A stretch of DNA of 64,000 bases from Desulfosporosinus youngiae DSM 17734 (GTDB lineage: Bacteria > Bacillota > Desulfitobacteriia > Desulfitobacteriales > Desulfitobacteriaceae), in assembly GCF_000244895.1 (NCBI RefSeq), contig NZ_CM001441.1, positions 4,244,198-4,308,197 on the forward strand, written 5' to 3'. Of this stretch, positions 1 through 8,652 are shown one piece after another (position 1 is the first letter of the stretch; each line of letters begins with the position of its first letter). A program made the position numbers and the translations under genes. Under the pieces are notes generated by a model. It saw only the letters and a program-made list of their open reading frames with translations, had not been told where the DNA came from and ran no database searches.

Positions 1-1
1 G

Positions 2-157
2 GAACTGTATGAAACCATCTGGGAGGAGCCTTTTTTGCCGCTCTCCAATAATACGGTAGTGGCTCATATCAAGAACCTTCGCCAAAAAATCGAAAAAGAC
101 CCCAAGAATCCCAAGTATATCCTCACAGTTTGGGGAAGGGGGTATCAGATTGTTTAA
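2..157 (+). CDS. OmpR-family response regulator, C-terminal end only (partial at window start)
   Basis: Reading from base 2 gives about 51 residues of a winged-helix DNA-binding domain ending in TVWGRGYQIV. The same ending (TVWGEGYKIV) closes the complete regulator at 25459-26160, so the two are paralogues. The receiver domain lies outside the window. Its stop codon overlaps the TTG start of the next gene by 8 bp, the same arrangement as in the second pair, which implies translational coupling of regulator and kinase. Confidence 0.85.
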   Translation, partial: ELYETIWEEPFLPLSNNTVVAHIKNLRQKIEKDPKNPKYILTVWGRGYQIV

Positions 158-2282
158 AAAGCTGCTTGTAAGAAGGCTGATACTATCTGTTGTCCTGGCC
201 TTTGTCTGTGCCGGAACTGTTTTTGCCTTGCTTCAACAAGTATCTTCTTACAAGATAGAAGCTAAGTATAAGAATGGGGACTATCTGGAACAAAGAATGG
301 AGAAAGAGGCAGCCGCTTTCCAACACTATATCACGGAAAATGATCTTGCCATCCATGACTTTCCTATGATTTCGAAATGGCTGGATACCACTAAGATCAC
401 GACCATTTCCCTGTACTATGATAATCGGATCATTTTTAATTCCGGGATCCCTTACATGGAGGAAACCCTCAGCTCGGGTATCCCCCATCAGCCTTTGCCG
501 TGGGAAAAACTATATCCGATCCATTTCAAGGATGCCGACGTGTTACTGAGTTTATCCCTTGATTTAAAGCATTATGATTATGATATTGCCCTGCTCTTTA
601 GTTTAGCCACATTCTTTGCTGTTTTTTTGGGAATCGTACTATTTTTCGTTCATGGCAAAACATCCTACCTCTTGCAATTAGAGCAGCAGGTTTTGCTGAT
701 GCAGGGCGGAAAGCTGGACATAACCATCCCTCTGAAAGGAAAGGATGAAATCACCTCTTTAGCCGAAAATATCGATGGCATGCGTCAGGCTTTTATTAAG
801 CAAAAACAGGCTCAGGAAGCCCGGCAACGATTTTCGGCTGCTATGTCCCATGATATTCGCACGCCATTAGCGGCCCTCATTGGTTATCTTGATATTATTG
901 TGAACAAGCGCACCTCCGATGAACAGCGTTTGCAGCAATTTTTGGCCAAAAGCGTGGAAAAGGCCAATCAACTGAAAAGTCTCACAGATCATCTTTTTGA
1001 TTATTTCGTTGCTTCCGAACAGCAGCCGAAAGAAGCGGCTGAGAATCTCAGCCGCACTGATTTTGAAAAACTGATTTTTGACGGGATTTTCTTGCTTGAA
1101 TCCAGCGGATTTACGGTAAATATAACTCTGACTCACCTTCAGTATTATCTGAAGATACCCAAACACGCCCTGCAGCGGGTGCTTGATAATATGTTTTCAA
1201 ATATCCTGAAATATGCGGCGGCGGATAAACCTGTTATGATCAAAATGGAATTAGCCAAGGAGATTCTGACCTTATGCTTAAAAAATGAAGCCAAGACAGA
1301 TGCCGGGCCTTCCGCAGACACCGGCATGGGTCTTAAAAACACACGGGCTATTGTGGAACGCTATCGCGGCAGGATGACCCAAAGCAAGGTTGAAAATGAC
1401 TACTCAATTGAGCTTTCCATCCCTGTGGAAATGCCGAAAGCCGTTTTTGCAGTGCAGACTACGAATATTGAAACCCTCATCGCCCTTGGTTTGCAAGAGA
1501 AAATTGTGGGTGTGGCTCCGGGTCACGAGGCTGACTTTTTACCTGAACACCGGAAAATTTATAATTCATTAAACCGCTTAGAGGGTAAGCTTATCCGGGG
1601 TCACCGCTATCCTTCCTTTGAAGCTGTTGTTGGCACAAAACCGGACTTTATTTACGGCACATCCTTCTCATTAGACACCACCGGAATTATTTCCCTATTG
1701 AAAAATGTTGATAAGACCAGCATTGCTACTTATGTAAACAAGCCCACTGATCTGCTCAACGCCAAGCTGGAGGATGTTTATGACGAAATCTTGACTTTAG
1801 GCCGGATCTTTAATGTGGAGGACCGGGCTGATAAATTAGTGCAAACTATGTCGGCAAAAATCAGGGCGGTGCGGGACAAATCAGGCGGCATGGAAGAGCT
1901 TCTGCCTGTGTTTGTCTTTGATACTGAAGAAGCAGGAATGATCTTTACGGCAGGCGCCGCCCTTCTTTCCAGCCTGATCCAACTGGCCGGCGGAAAGAAT
2001 ATCTTTTCCGAGGCGAATAGAAACTGGCTGTATGTTAATTACGAAACGATTGCAGCCGGCAAGCCCCAGGTTGTTGTCATTATTGATTATGGAGAGACCA
2101 GTGCCGGGGATAAAATTGCCTCGTTTAAAAACAACCCCCTCTTCGCCGAAGTGCCTGCGGTGGTCAACAATCAATTTGTCATTGTCAGTCTTAACGAGGT
2201 TCTGCCCGGCACCCGCAACGCTGATTGCGTAGAGAAGCTGGCTCAAGGCTTTTATCCCCACCTCCAATTCCAGCGGCAGTAG
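150..2282 (+). CDS. Sensor histidine kinase fused to a C-terminal FecB/BtuF-type binding-protein domain
   Basis: TTG start after the GGAAGGGGG purine run, overlapping the preceding regulator gene. Residues 1-30 hold one membrane segment, about 30-145 an external sensor region, about 146-166 a second membrane segment, then HAMP, HisKA (MSHDIRTP, phospho-accepting His about residue 234) and HATPase_c (N-box NMFSNILKY, G-box GMGLKN). The kinase paralogue at 26153-27457 stops at this point with 434 residues. Here the frame continues from about residue 428 into roughly 280 residues resembling helical-backbone metal/siderophore/corrinoid-binding proteins (AVQTTNIETLIALGLQEKIV near its start, GTRNADCVEKLAQGFYP near its end), without a signal peptide. 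The topology puts this domain in the cytoplasm. It may sense a chelate or another protein, or be a chance fusion; the open frame over the whole length argues that it is translated. Confidence 0.85.
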   Translation: MFKKLLVRRLILSVVLAFVCAGTVFALLQQVSSYKIEAKYKNGDYLEQRMEKEAAAFQHYITENDLAIHDFPMISKWLDTTKITTISLYYDNRIIFNSGIPYMEETLSSGIPHQPLPWEKLYPIHFKDADVLLSLSLDLKHYDYDIALLFSLATFFAVFLGIVLFFVHGKTSYLLQLEQQVLLMQGGKLDITIPLKGKDEITSLAENIDGMRQAFIKQKQAQEARQRFSAAMSHDIRTPLAALIGYLDIIVNKRTSDEQRLQQFLAKSVEKANQLKSLTDHLFDYFVASEQQPKEAAENLSRTDFEKLIFDGIFLLESSGFTVNITLTHLQYYLKIPKHALQRVLDNMFSNILKYAAADKPVMIKMELAKEILTLCLKNEAKTDAGPSADTGMGLKNTRAIVERYRGRMTQSKVENDYSIELSIPVEMPKAVFAVQTTNIETLIALGLQEKIVGVAPGHEADFLPEHRKIYNSLNRLEGKLIRGHRYPSFEAVVGTKPDFIYGTSFSLDTTGIISLLKNVDKTSIATYVNKPTDLLNAKLEDVYDEILTLGRIFNVEDRADKLVQTMSAKIRAVRDKSGGMEELLPVFVFDTEEAGMIFTAGAALLSSLIQLAGGKNIFSEANRNWLYVNYETIAAGKPQVVVIIDYGETSAGDKIASFKNNPLFAEVPAVVNNQFVIVSLNEVLPGTRNADCVEKLAQGFYPHLQFQRQ

Positions 2283-2410
2283 CATTATCAATGCCGTTAT
2301 CGCTACTTCGGCTGACATTTGCCTTAGCTTCGCCATAGAAAACCCTCTAAGTCACTAAATATGAAGATAGCAACATAAATATAACTGCAGATTATGCTCG
2401 TTTTATTATG

Positions 2411-3292
2411 CTATACTACCTGGTATACTACCTTGACCAAAAACTGAAACAGGTAATTAAGCAAGAAAAACCCGCCGAACCAACTTACCAAATTGGCAAC
2501 AATACCATAAACGACTTTACGCTTATTACTGTTACCGACTAAAAAGTGCTTATAGACGAGAACTTCAAAAACAAGGATTGCGGTTTCAACCGGAAATTGA
2601 ACAAGATGTGCGGAAAACGTGCCGCTTTTGATAAGTGTTGCGCCTACTGTTACGGTTAGCACGATTTGAGTCAGCAAATTTGTCAGAAAGAAAACTTTCC
2701 AGTTTCCTTTTAACTTAAAGCCAAACAAACATAGAATAACACCTTCGATCAATAGTGTAATAACAAATGTCCAACCAAATTGCAGAAAGTAAATTAAGAA
2801 AATCGACGGTACAACCGCTTTGCCGGTTGCGTAATCAAAAGTTACACTGCTCTGCAAAGCTTCTCTTGTATAAACATCTGATACAGAAACATTTCCGCTT
2901 TGGGTAACAAGAATGATTCTGTAAGTATCCGGCACACCGACATATCCAAATTTGTGCACCATGCGCTCGCTATCCGCTTCGCCAATCAGGTTTCCCCACA
3001 TTGGAACTCCCGTACCCTCAACTAGCGCAGGCATCCATCCTTCATTTTCATAGCTGTACAGTAGCTCCACCATCTTCTCGTCCAGGGCTTCTCGCTCGCC
3101 ATCCTTATGAAAATTGTTATAACTACTGCTTTTCTGCGTCAATAAATCCAAATAATAAACTTGATTCGGAGGGTTTTCCACATAAACTGTCAGTTCGTCT
3201 TTCGGACCCATATCGGCATAGGAGGTTGTTGGCAAGACGATCACAAACAGGCAGCTGATAAAAGCAGTCAGTAGCAGCTTCTTTCTTTCCAT
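2411..3292 (-). CDS. Putative membrane protein with signal peptide (unknown function)
   Basis: Start chosen at the ATG preceded by GGAGGTGTGTT; an upstream in-frame start exists but has no ribosome site. The 293-residue product begins with an export signal (KKLLLTAFISCLFVIVLP...SYA), followed by about 110 extracytoplasmic residues, then four to five hydrophobic segments in the C-terminal half. I do not recognise the family. The next gene upstream (3366-4046) is also a membrane protein, but 74 bp separates them and there is no sign of a shared role. Confidence 0.7.
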   Translation of the reverse strand: MERKKLLLTAFISCLFVIVLPTTSYADMGPKDELTVYVENPPNQVYYLDLLTQKSSSYNNFHKDGEREALDEKMVELLYSYENEGWMPALVEGTGVPMWGNLIGEADSERMVHKFGYVGVPDTYRIILVTQSGNVSVSDVYTREALQSSVTFDYATGKAVVPSIFLIYFLQFGWTFVITLLIEGVILCLFGFKLKGNWKVFFLTNLLTQIVLTVTVGATLIKSGTFSAHLVQFPVETAILVFEVLVYKHFLVGNSNKRKVVYGIVANLVSWFGGFFLLNYLFQFLVKVVYQVV

Positions 3293-3365
3293 AACACACC
3301 TCCGTAAAATATAAGGAATCCTCGTGGCAGATGAAGTTCCTGCCCCCAAAATAAGCTCAGAAATT

Positions 3366-4046
3366 CTATTTGATATTATTTAATATGTTTTTAATTTTAT
3401 CAGAATAGACTTTGTCAATATCTTTTTCAATTAGTTCAAAGTTATCTTTTCTTGCTGTCTTCTTGATACCCATATTTACAAATACCTTATCGATTTCTTC
3501 AAAGACCGCATTGGTTTCCTTGTTATGTTTTGTTCCACCGGCGTCACCATTTAGGTCTATTTTGGTCCCATCTTTTAAAGTGACAATATAGTAAAACTGA
3601 CCGCTCTTATCTGTAAACAGAATATTGCTAAGTTTCCTTTTGCCATAGACCCCAGTTTCAATACTAACAATATCAGTGTGATTGTAGACCCTTCCCTTTG
3701 GGAAAAGGAAAGAACGGTCAATTATCTTGTCAGTTGTTATAACGCAAACATTAAAGAGCAAAATATATAGCAAAAATATATTTACAATTGAGAAAACCGG
3801 AAGAAACCATCTTCTTTTACCTTTCAAAAACTGACTTATTTTGTGAAAATCAAATATAAATACTAGAAATGTAAGTTCGAAAATGAAGACAAAGGTTAAT
3901 CTTGAAATTGGATATTTGAAAGTCCACATTATATATTCTTTTGGTAAAAATAATTTCTCTTGAGTAAGACCTAGTAGAATGAAAAAAGCAATAATAAATA
4001 TAACTGTCAAGATAAATAGTATAATCCGTATAATAAGCCGTTTCAT
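3366..4046 (-). CDS. Small integral membrane protein, possibly PH-like soluble tail
   Basis: 226 residues with a low-GC, lysine- and isoleucine-rich composition unlike the GC-richer transport operons nearby. Hydrophobic segments lie at about 4-28, 47-67 and 82-105. The remaining half is soluble, with a pattern (RVYNHTDIVSIETG, then YYIVTLKDGTKIDL) like the PH-type domains found in bacterial YdbT/YcxB-like membrane proteins. Ribosome site is weak (GGGAGC). The specific function is unknown. Confidence 0.6.
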   Translation of the reverse strand: MKRLIIRIILFILTVIFIIAFFILLGLTQEKLFLPKEYIMWTFKYPISRLTFVFIFELTFLVFIFDFHKISQFLKGKRRWFLPVFSIVNIFLLYILLFNVCVITTDKIIDRSFLFPKGRVYNHTDIVSIETGVYGKRKLSNILFTDKSGQFYYIVTLKDGTKIDLNGDAGGTKHNKETNAVFEEIDKVFVNMGIKKTARKDNFELIEKDIDKVYSDKIKNILNNIK

Positions 4047-4146
4047 TTATAGATTATGCTCCCTTTTCTAATAAGCGTTAAACTATATTGTTTCACGAGT
4101 AATAAAAATAAACTAAGGATTAAGCCTCATCCTCAGGAAATTTCAT

Positions 4147-4220
4147 CTAACGTTCCGAGGGGTTGCGACGTCGAGTTACTACATTTATATTCTCTCCGAT
4201 GTCGCAAACCCTCTGTTAGC
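4147..4220. repeat. Imperfect palindromic repeat, copy A
   Basis: Left arm CTAACGTTCCGAGGGG... and right arm ...ACCCTCTGTTAG pair over about 25 bp, including TTGCGACGTCG against CGATGTCGCAA. A related copy lies at 4796-4873 with the same CGTTCCGAG and CTCTGTTA ends. The pair brackets a small membrane-protein gene. Dispersed REP/MITE-like element by shape; no transposase nearby. Confidence 0.6.
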
Positions 4221-4455
4221 TAATGTGTCCCTTCAAAGAGCATCGAATAATTCCATGGTAAGACGACAACAATAAATTTCCTTAACAATGAATAATTTTC
4301 ACTTAAAAGGTAGACTTCGGAAACACCTTGTTTACGACGTATCGTGCCTCCAGACTCAGACAGCACCATGACGGCACTGCCTTGAACATCGCCGCAATAC
4401 CCTTAATGCGCAAACTAAGAATGTTACGCATCAATGCTATAATTTCAAGTAATAT

Positions 4456-4620
4456 TTATTCCTTTTTATCAGTAATGACCAGGAAAAATGTAGCTAATGG
4501 CCCTAAAATTAAAGTTAACAAGAACCAATTGAAGCCTGATCTATTTTTACCCTGTGCTATTCCAGCATTTATTAATGTTAGCGTACCCCATCCTACCGCG
4601 TATTGACTTACATCCAACAC
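4456..4620 (-). CDS. Small membrane protein, 54 aa
   Basis: Short frame with GTG start (or TTG one codon later) after GGGAGGTGAAA. The product reads roughly ...GWGTLTLINAGIAQGKNRSG followed by FNWFLLTLILGPLATFFLVI and ends TDKKE. One or two hydrophobic helices separated by a basic-glycine turn are typical of small membrane proteins with an 'RSGxxWFLLxLxxGPLA' core that are common in Firmicutes. Ribosome site, composition and a recognisable family-like motif support it as real; function unknown. Confidence 0.6.
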   Translation of the reverse strand: MLDVSQYAVGWGTLTLINAGIAQGKNRSGFNWFLLTLILGPLATFFLVITDKKE

Positions 4621-4795
4621 TTTCACCTCCCATCTTTCTCTTCGCGTATTAAGCCCACAAGATAGTTCTTCTACTTTAAGCCCCTTTTAGCTAAAAGGGC
4701 TACAAACAATACACATAACCCTACTACTAGAGGAAATACTCTAAATCCCTTTCGTCCGCGCCAAGGAGGGCAACGATCTTTGCATGATATGCTGT

Positions 4796-4873
4796 ATAAC
4801 GTTCCGAGTTGTTTGCGACACGACATAACGCATTCATCAGGCTAAGTGTCGAAAACACTCTGTTATCTGATGC
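4796..4873. repeat. Imperfect palindromic repeat, copy B
   Basis: Shares TAACGTTCCGAG at one end and CACTCTGTTATCTGATG at the other with copy A, while the central stem differs (TTGCGACACG against AGTGTCGAAA). Together the two copies suggest a dispersed palindromic element rather than a terminator, because neither arm is followed by a T run. Confidence 0.55.
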
Positions 4874-4944
4874 CGCGGCAAAGGCTTGCCAAAGAAATCC
4901 CTTAGTTCAACAAGACTACTCTTGTCTCAGTTACTCCTGGTCCC

Positions 4945-6081
4945 TTAAATATGTTTTTTCAACACGTTAATGGGGTAAAAAGTTCCTCGCCATTCGATAC
5001 CGCCACGGCTTATTGTCTTAACCATCGAATTAATTGCTGCTCCAATGTACAGCAAAATAGATATAGGGTGAATTAAAACATAACTACGGGAAATATCAAT
5101 ATGCTTGGATAAGTAATTATAAACAGCAAGCAAACTAAGGATAGAAACACTGCACAAACCTCTTGCCCAAATTGGTCCAAGGAATATTCCAACGAATGGG
5201 TAAACACCCACTATTAGTACATATAAGCATGATGCTAATAATGTAAAAATACTGTACTTTGCAACCGCAAATTGGTTTTTTTCAAAGCCTTTGAGCAAGG
5301 CAAAAAGGTTGTCATACCATTTTACTGAAATAAACCCTTTTCCTGATAAACCCACTTCCTGTTTGTATCCCTTATCTACCACCAGTGCCCCTAAAGACAT
5401 GTCATCCGCTATCTTCATGGCTATTGCTTCATATCCGCCAATTTTATCATATACTGATTTTTTTACTAAGTTAAAAGCCCCTAATCCTACTTTTTTGGTA
5501 AACATTATTACAGAGGCAGCTGCAAAGGTAAAGTAAGCAAGAAAAGCACGGTAGAAAACACCTCCGTAAAACGTATCAGGTACTATTGTTAGGTGGTCGA
5601 GCGTGTGTTCCAAAGCATAACTAACTGTTTTCTTTAAACTGCTAGGGGAGAACATAACATCGGCATCGGTAAAAAGTAGCCACTCGCCCGTAGCCTCATT
5701 TACGCCCCGGTAAACAGCATAGTTTTTACCTAACCAGTTCGGAGGTAAATCATAAATAGTTATAACTTTTAGTTGAGGATACTGAACTTCAAGCTTCTCC
5801 AATACCATACCAGTGTTATCCGTAGAGCGGTCATTCACTACGATTACCTCTAAATTAGGGTAATCTTGACTGATTAACTGCCTAACGGTCTTTTCTATGG
5901 ATTCTTCTTCATTACAAGCAGGAATTATTACAGATAATGATGGGTATTCAGCCCTATAATTCGAACTATCCACTTTGCAAAATACTGTTACTTTTTTCAT
6001 ATATTTAAACCAAAGCAAGACTGTACTTATCCCTATAAAAGCACTAATTAAGGACAATACTGAAAAAAGAACATTCATCAT
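4945..6081 (-). CDS. Membrane-anchored family 2 glycosyltransferase
   Basis: 378 residues, ATG after GGAGGAGAGAAA. An N-terminal membrane helix (about 4-25) is followed by a GT-A catalytic domain: SVIIPACNEEESI, VVNDRSTDNT (nucleotide-binding Asp) and the metal-binding FTDADVMF. Two or three C-terminal hydrophobic segments and the tail GGIEWRGTFYP resemble polyprenyl or carotenoid/hopanoid-type membrane glycosyltransferases (CrtQ/HpnB-like). The acceptor is unknown, and no pathway genes flank it. It stands alone between palindromic repeats. Confidence 0.8.
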   Translation of the reverse strand: MMNVLFSVLSLISAFIGISTVLLWFKYMKKVTVFCKVDSSNYRAEYPSLSVIIPACNEEESIEKTVRQLISQDYPNLEVIVVNDRSTDNTGMVLEKLEVQYPQLKVITIYDLPPNWLGKNYAVYRGVNEATGEWLLFTDADVMFSPSSLKKTVSYALEHTLDHLTIVPDTFYGGVFYRAFLAYFTFAAASVIMFTKKVGLGAFNLVKKSVYDKIGGYEAIAMKIADDMSLGALVVDKGYKQEVGLSGKGFISVKWYDNLFALLKGFEKNQFAVAKYSIFTLLASCLYVLIVGVYPFVGIFLGPIWARGLCSVSILSLLAVYNYLSKHIDISRSYVLIHPISILLYIGAAINSMVKTISRGGIEWRGTFYPINVLKKHI

Positions 6082-6099
6082 TTTCTCTCCTCCCTTAAT

Positions 6100-6718
6100 T
6101 AAATTACGCTTTCGGATAAACCCTTATTGATACAATCGTAGTGTTAATGAAATAATTCAATAGGCCATTCTATCAACTCCTCTTATTCATATCCACCTGT
6201 AAACCGTTCTAAATAAAGCAGTATTAAGAATGCTTGGGTACGGATATTTCGGGTAACTATGGGATTACCGAAATTGACAACTCCACTAACCCTTAACACC
6301 AGTTCTGATCATTAAACGGTACGCCACTCATTATCTCGACTGAAGGCAGCCAAGGATCCGCTTAAATACAGGAAATAGGGCATCTGTTGAAGGAACCGGT
6401 CAGCGAACGACTGAAAAGCTGGTCCAGTTTCTCGAAGAGTATGGAACGAAACGGCTTGCCTCAACCGACAGTGACGGTAATCCAAATTCGTCACTGGTGA
6501 CGAATTTGACCTACACCCAGGCGCTCATCCTTATTAGGAAGAAATCACTTCCTTAACAAATTACAGTTGAGGTTATACATTTCACTTAGAAATACGACAT
6601 AACATAACCATTTGTTTTGTTTTATTTTTTTGCAATTGGACAAGGATTCACTGTCGCTTGTTTGTCCTCAAGATTTAATGATAATTTGGTTAGGTCTTTA
6701 AACAAACGAATGTTATTG
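6100..6718. other. Gene-poor gap with one palindrome
   Basis: No convincing gene. A 60-codon minus-strand frame at 6312-6494 has no ribosome site and no recognised relatives. The only clear structure is the palindrome at 6483-6508. The composition looks like eroded mobile DNA, but I cannot assign it. Confidence 0.4.
6483..6508. repeat. 26-bp perfect palindrome, copy 1
   Basis: Two 12-bp arms (CAAATTCGTCAC and its reverse complement) separated by TG. A second copy with one mismatch lies at 7616-7641 inside a group II intron maturase relic, so the palindrome probably belongs to mobile-element remains. Confidence 0.7.
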
Positions 6719-7012
6719 CTATTCTATGTTTTTATGATAAGGCATTTTAGTAATTATAATAGGAGTGTTTAAATCTACATTTGGAAGTTGTTGCAGTTCA
6801 TTATTATCTGGCAAAGACAAAATATTAATAGCTTCTGACGGCAATGGGTCGTATACAGAATCCCTAATAATAATTTTCCGTTTCAGCTGATCGTTTCCAG
6901 TAAATAAAGTACTTTCTTGTTTTTCTTTCACTGTTAATTCTTCTATATTGCTACAACCATCTAAAGCCAAACCCAATGTCAAAATCATTAAAACTAAAAT
7001 TAACTTTTTCAA
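6719..7012 (-). CDS. Small predicted lipoprotein
   Basis: 97 residues from a TTG start after GGGGGTGTATGA. The N terminus is a lipoprotein signal with lipobox LALDGC, giving a mature protein of about 78 residues with no recognised domain. An overlapping ATG lies 4 bp upstream but in another frame. Function unknown. Confidence 0.6.
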   Translation of the reverse strand: MKKLILVLMILTLGLALDGCSNIEELTVKEKQESTLFTGNDQLKRKIIIRDSVYDPLPSEAINILSLPDNNELQQLPNVDLNTPIIITKMPYHKNIE

Positions 7013-7140
7013 TCATACACCCCCAATATAATACCCCTCACAATTATTATTTTATTGGCTATGTAATAAACATACCCCTGGCTATTACTCTGGTAAGCTG
7101 AGATTTTGGGAAAAGAATAGCCGAAATAAGCACATTCGTA

Positions 7141-7416
7141 TTAATCATGATTCTCATATTTCTTCTCCCAAATCTCCTTTCTAATATCTTTAACTAAGTT
7201 ATTTACATCATCTTCTGTATACATGCCTTGCTTCTCGGCTACCCCTTGCATTCCTTCTTGTATTTCTTTCAGCGCTATCATGGAGGAATTAGCAAAAACT
7301 ATCTTATCGCCTTCTTCAATGAAGATAACTTTATCCCCTTCTTTTAAATTAAGTTTCTTCCTTATTCCTATTGGTATTGTAATTTGTCCTTTTGATGTTA
7401 TTCTAGCAAGCTCCAT
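7141..7416 (-). CDS. AbrB/SpoVT-fold DNA-binding protein (orphan antitoxin-like)
   Basis: 91 residues from the ATG nine bases after GGAG. The swapped-hairpin domain is clear: RITSKGQITIPIGIRKKLNL then GDKVIFIEEGDKIVF. The C-terminal tail is acidic and helical, as in antitoxins that bind a PIN or MazF toxin. No toxin frame follows in the 3' direction, so it is either an orphan antitoxin or a stand-alone regulator. Confidence 0.8.
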   Translation of the reverse strand: MELARITSKGQITIPIGIRKKLNLKEGDKVIFIEEGDKIVFANSSMIALKEIQEGMQGVAEKQGMYTEDDVNNLVKDIRKEIWEKKYENHD

Positions 7417-7528
7417 TACAACCACTCCGTTCCTTACATTCCTTACTTTTTATTATATCACATATTATGCTTAATCAACCATTTATTTACATACTATTCC
7501 AAACACTTTTGCATGGTATTTCATAGTC

Positions 7529-7621
7529 ACGGTAGATGCGCCAGTTTACATGTTCATAGAACTTGCTTAGACTGCTGTAGTTTCCAATCAGTCCATAGTA
7601 GTTGTTATACCCATCCAAATT
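7529..7621 (-). pseudogene. Group II intron maturase C-terminal relic
   Basis: The minus strand reads NLDGYNNYYGLIGNYSSLSK followed by FYEHVNWRIYR, which matches the thumb/maturase region of group II intron reverse transcriptases (usual form G(H/Y)xNYYGxxGN...F). The frame then runs out, and no catalytic RT domain, domain V or intron boundary is visible. A small fragment only. Confidence 0.6.
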
Positions 7622-7641
7622 CGTCACTGGTGACGTATTTG
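7616..7641. repeat. 26-bp palindrome, copy 2
   Basis: Same sequence as 6483-6508 with one mismatch in the right arm (GACGTATTTG). Overlaps the start of the maturase relic. Confidence 0.65.
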
Positions 7642-7751
7642 AAAGTATGCCCTCCCTGTTATCAGGACAAATTTATCGATGAATACGGATTCTTCCCATA
7701 AACGCACTTCCATTTCCTCGATATCGACCTTCTGCTATCCACCTTCCTAAT

Positions 7752-7819
7752 AAAAAATAAAAACCACAAAGTCGACTCAATCGAGTCAAACCTTCATGGT
7801 TTTTCAAGACCTTCGGGGC
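7752..7819 (-). ncRNA. Recurrent three-way-junction/terminator RNA element, copy 1 (operon end)
   Basis: Begins 10 bp after the stop codon of the 7829-8584 methyltransferase. Stems on the minus strand: P2 AAACC/GGTTT around ATGAA, P3 GACTC/GAGTC, and the 3' arm CTTTGTGGTT followed by a T-rich run. The distal arm CCCCGAAGG can pair with the 3' arm. This is the only copy at the end of an operon and the only one with ATGAA instead of ATGGA in the P2 loop; it probably serves as the operon terminator. No promoter precedes it. Confidence 0.75.
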
Positions 7820-7828
7820 CATAATATT

Positions 7829-8584
7829 TCACTCTTTGATAGCCGCAACCATAAACGTGGGAATCTCTGCGTACAGACATTCATAATAGGCATCGTGGAT
7901 CTTACCCGGAAGTTTCGGTTTAATCATGATTTTTTCGCAGCCCAGATCGGTCAGAACGCCTATATCCCAGGCCGGCCTCCGTTCCTTGGACAAGGGTAAA
8001 CTGCGGACAATAGTTTCAAACTCTTCATTATGATCACTTTCTTTAACCTCAAAGCCCCGGGCCATAACCTTTTCCAGGCCCCTTTCATACGCTCCCTTTG
8101 CTTTCTCATCATGGAGATGCAGAAACCAGTTGCCATCGAAATTCAGAAACCGGCCCTTGGGCTTAAGCACACGCAGCCATTCCCCGTAAGCCTGCGCCGG
8201 GTTCTCCAACACCCAGGTAATATCACGGCTCAGAATCACATCAAAAACCTGGTCAGCAAACTCCAACTTCTGAGCATCCATTTTCAAAAAATCGATAGTC
8301 CCGCCCACCCCAAAGGCCTGGGCGTTTTTCCCGGCTTGTTCCAGCATGCCTTCATTGTAGTCCACCGCCGTCACCCGGTGACCCAGCTTACTCATAACAA
8401 TGGAAAAAAATCCCGTACCGCAGCCCACATCCAAAACGGCAAGACCCTTTTCCGCCGGCAGATTTTCTTCCAGCACAGACAGCCATAACTCGTATTTATC
8501 CGAGGTTAACTCGTCAAGATTAATTTCGGCAAACCCTGCCACTTGGGTCGTCCAATAATCCTTAATTGCTTCAAGGTAAGCCAT
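7829..8584 (-). CDS. Class I SAM-dependent methyltransferase
   Basis: 251 residues, ATG after AGGAGGAATAGCTC. Motif I is VLDVGCGTGFFS, followed by the acidic end of strand 2 (VTAVDYNEGML) and DVILSRDITWVLENP around motif IV. It is the same length as, and clearly a paralogue of, the methyltransferase at 17180-17935, which opens the same operon. The two therefore bracket a complete Opp/Nik-type importer plus a pair of half-ABC proteins. Substrate unknown. A role in modifying or releasing the imported chelate is an inference from location only. Confidence 0.85.
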   Translation of the reverse strand: MAYLEAIKDYWTTQVAGFAEINLDELTSDKYELWLSVLEENLPAEKGLAVLDVGCGTGFFSIVMSKLGHRVTAVDYNEGMLEQAGKNAQAFGVGGTIDFLKMDAQKLEFADQVFDVILSRDITWVLENPAQAYGEWLRVLKPKGRFLNFDGNWFLHLHDEKAKGAYERGLEKVMARGFEVKESDHNEEFETIVRSLPLSKERRPAWDIGVLTDLGCEKIMIKPKLPGKIHDAYYECLYAEIPTFMVAAIKE

Positions 8585-8652
8585 GAGCTATTCCTCCTCT
8601 TTTTGTGACATCAGAGCCTTTCCCGGACTGACTTCCCCTCAATCGAGCCGCC

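Noticed and set aside
4328-4606. 92-codon plus-strand frame as a gene
   Set aside because: It is antisense to the 54-residue membrane protein with a good ribosome site, and has no ribosome site itself.
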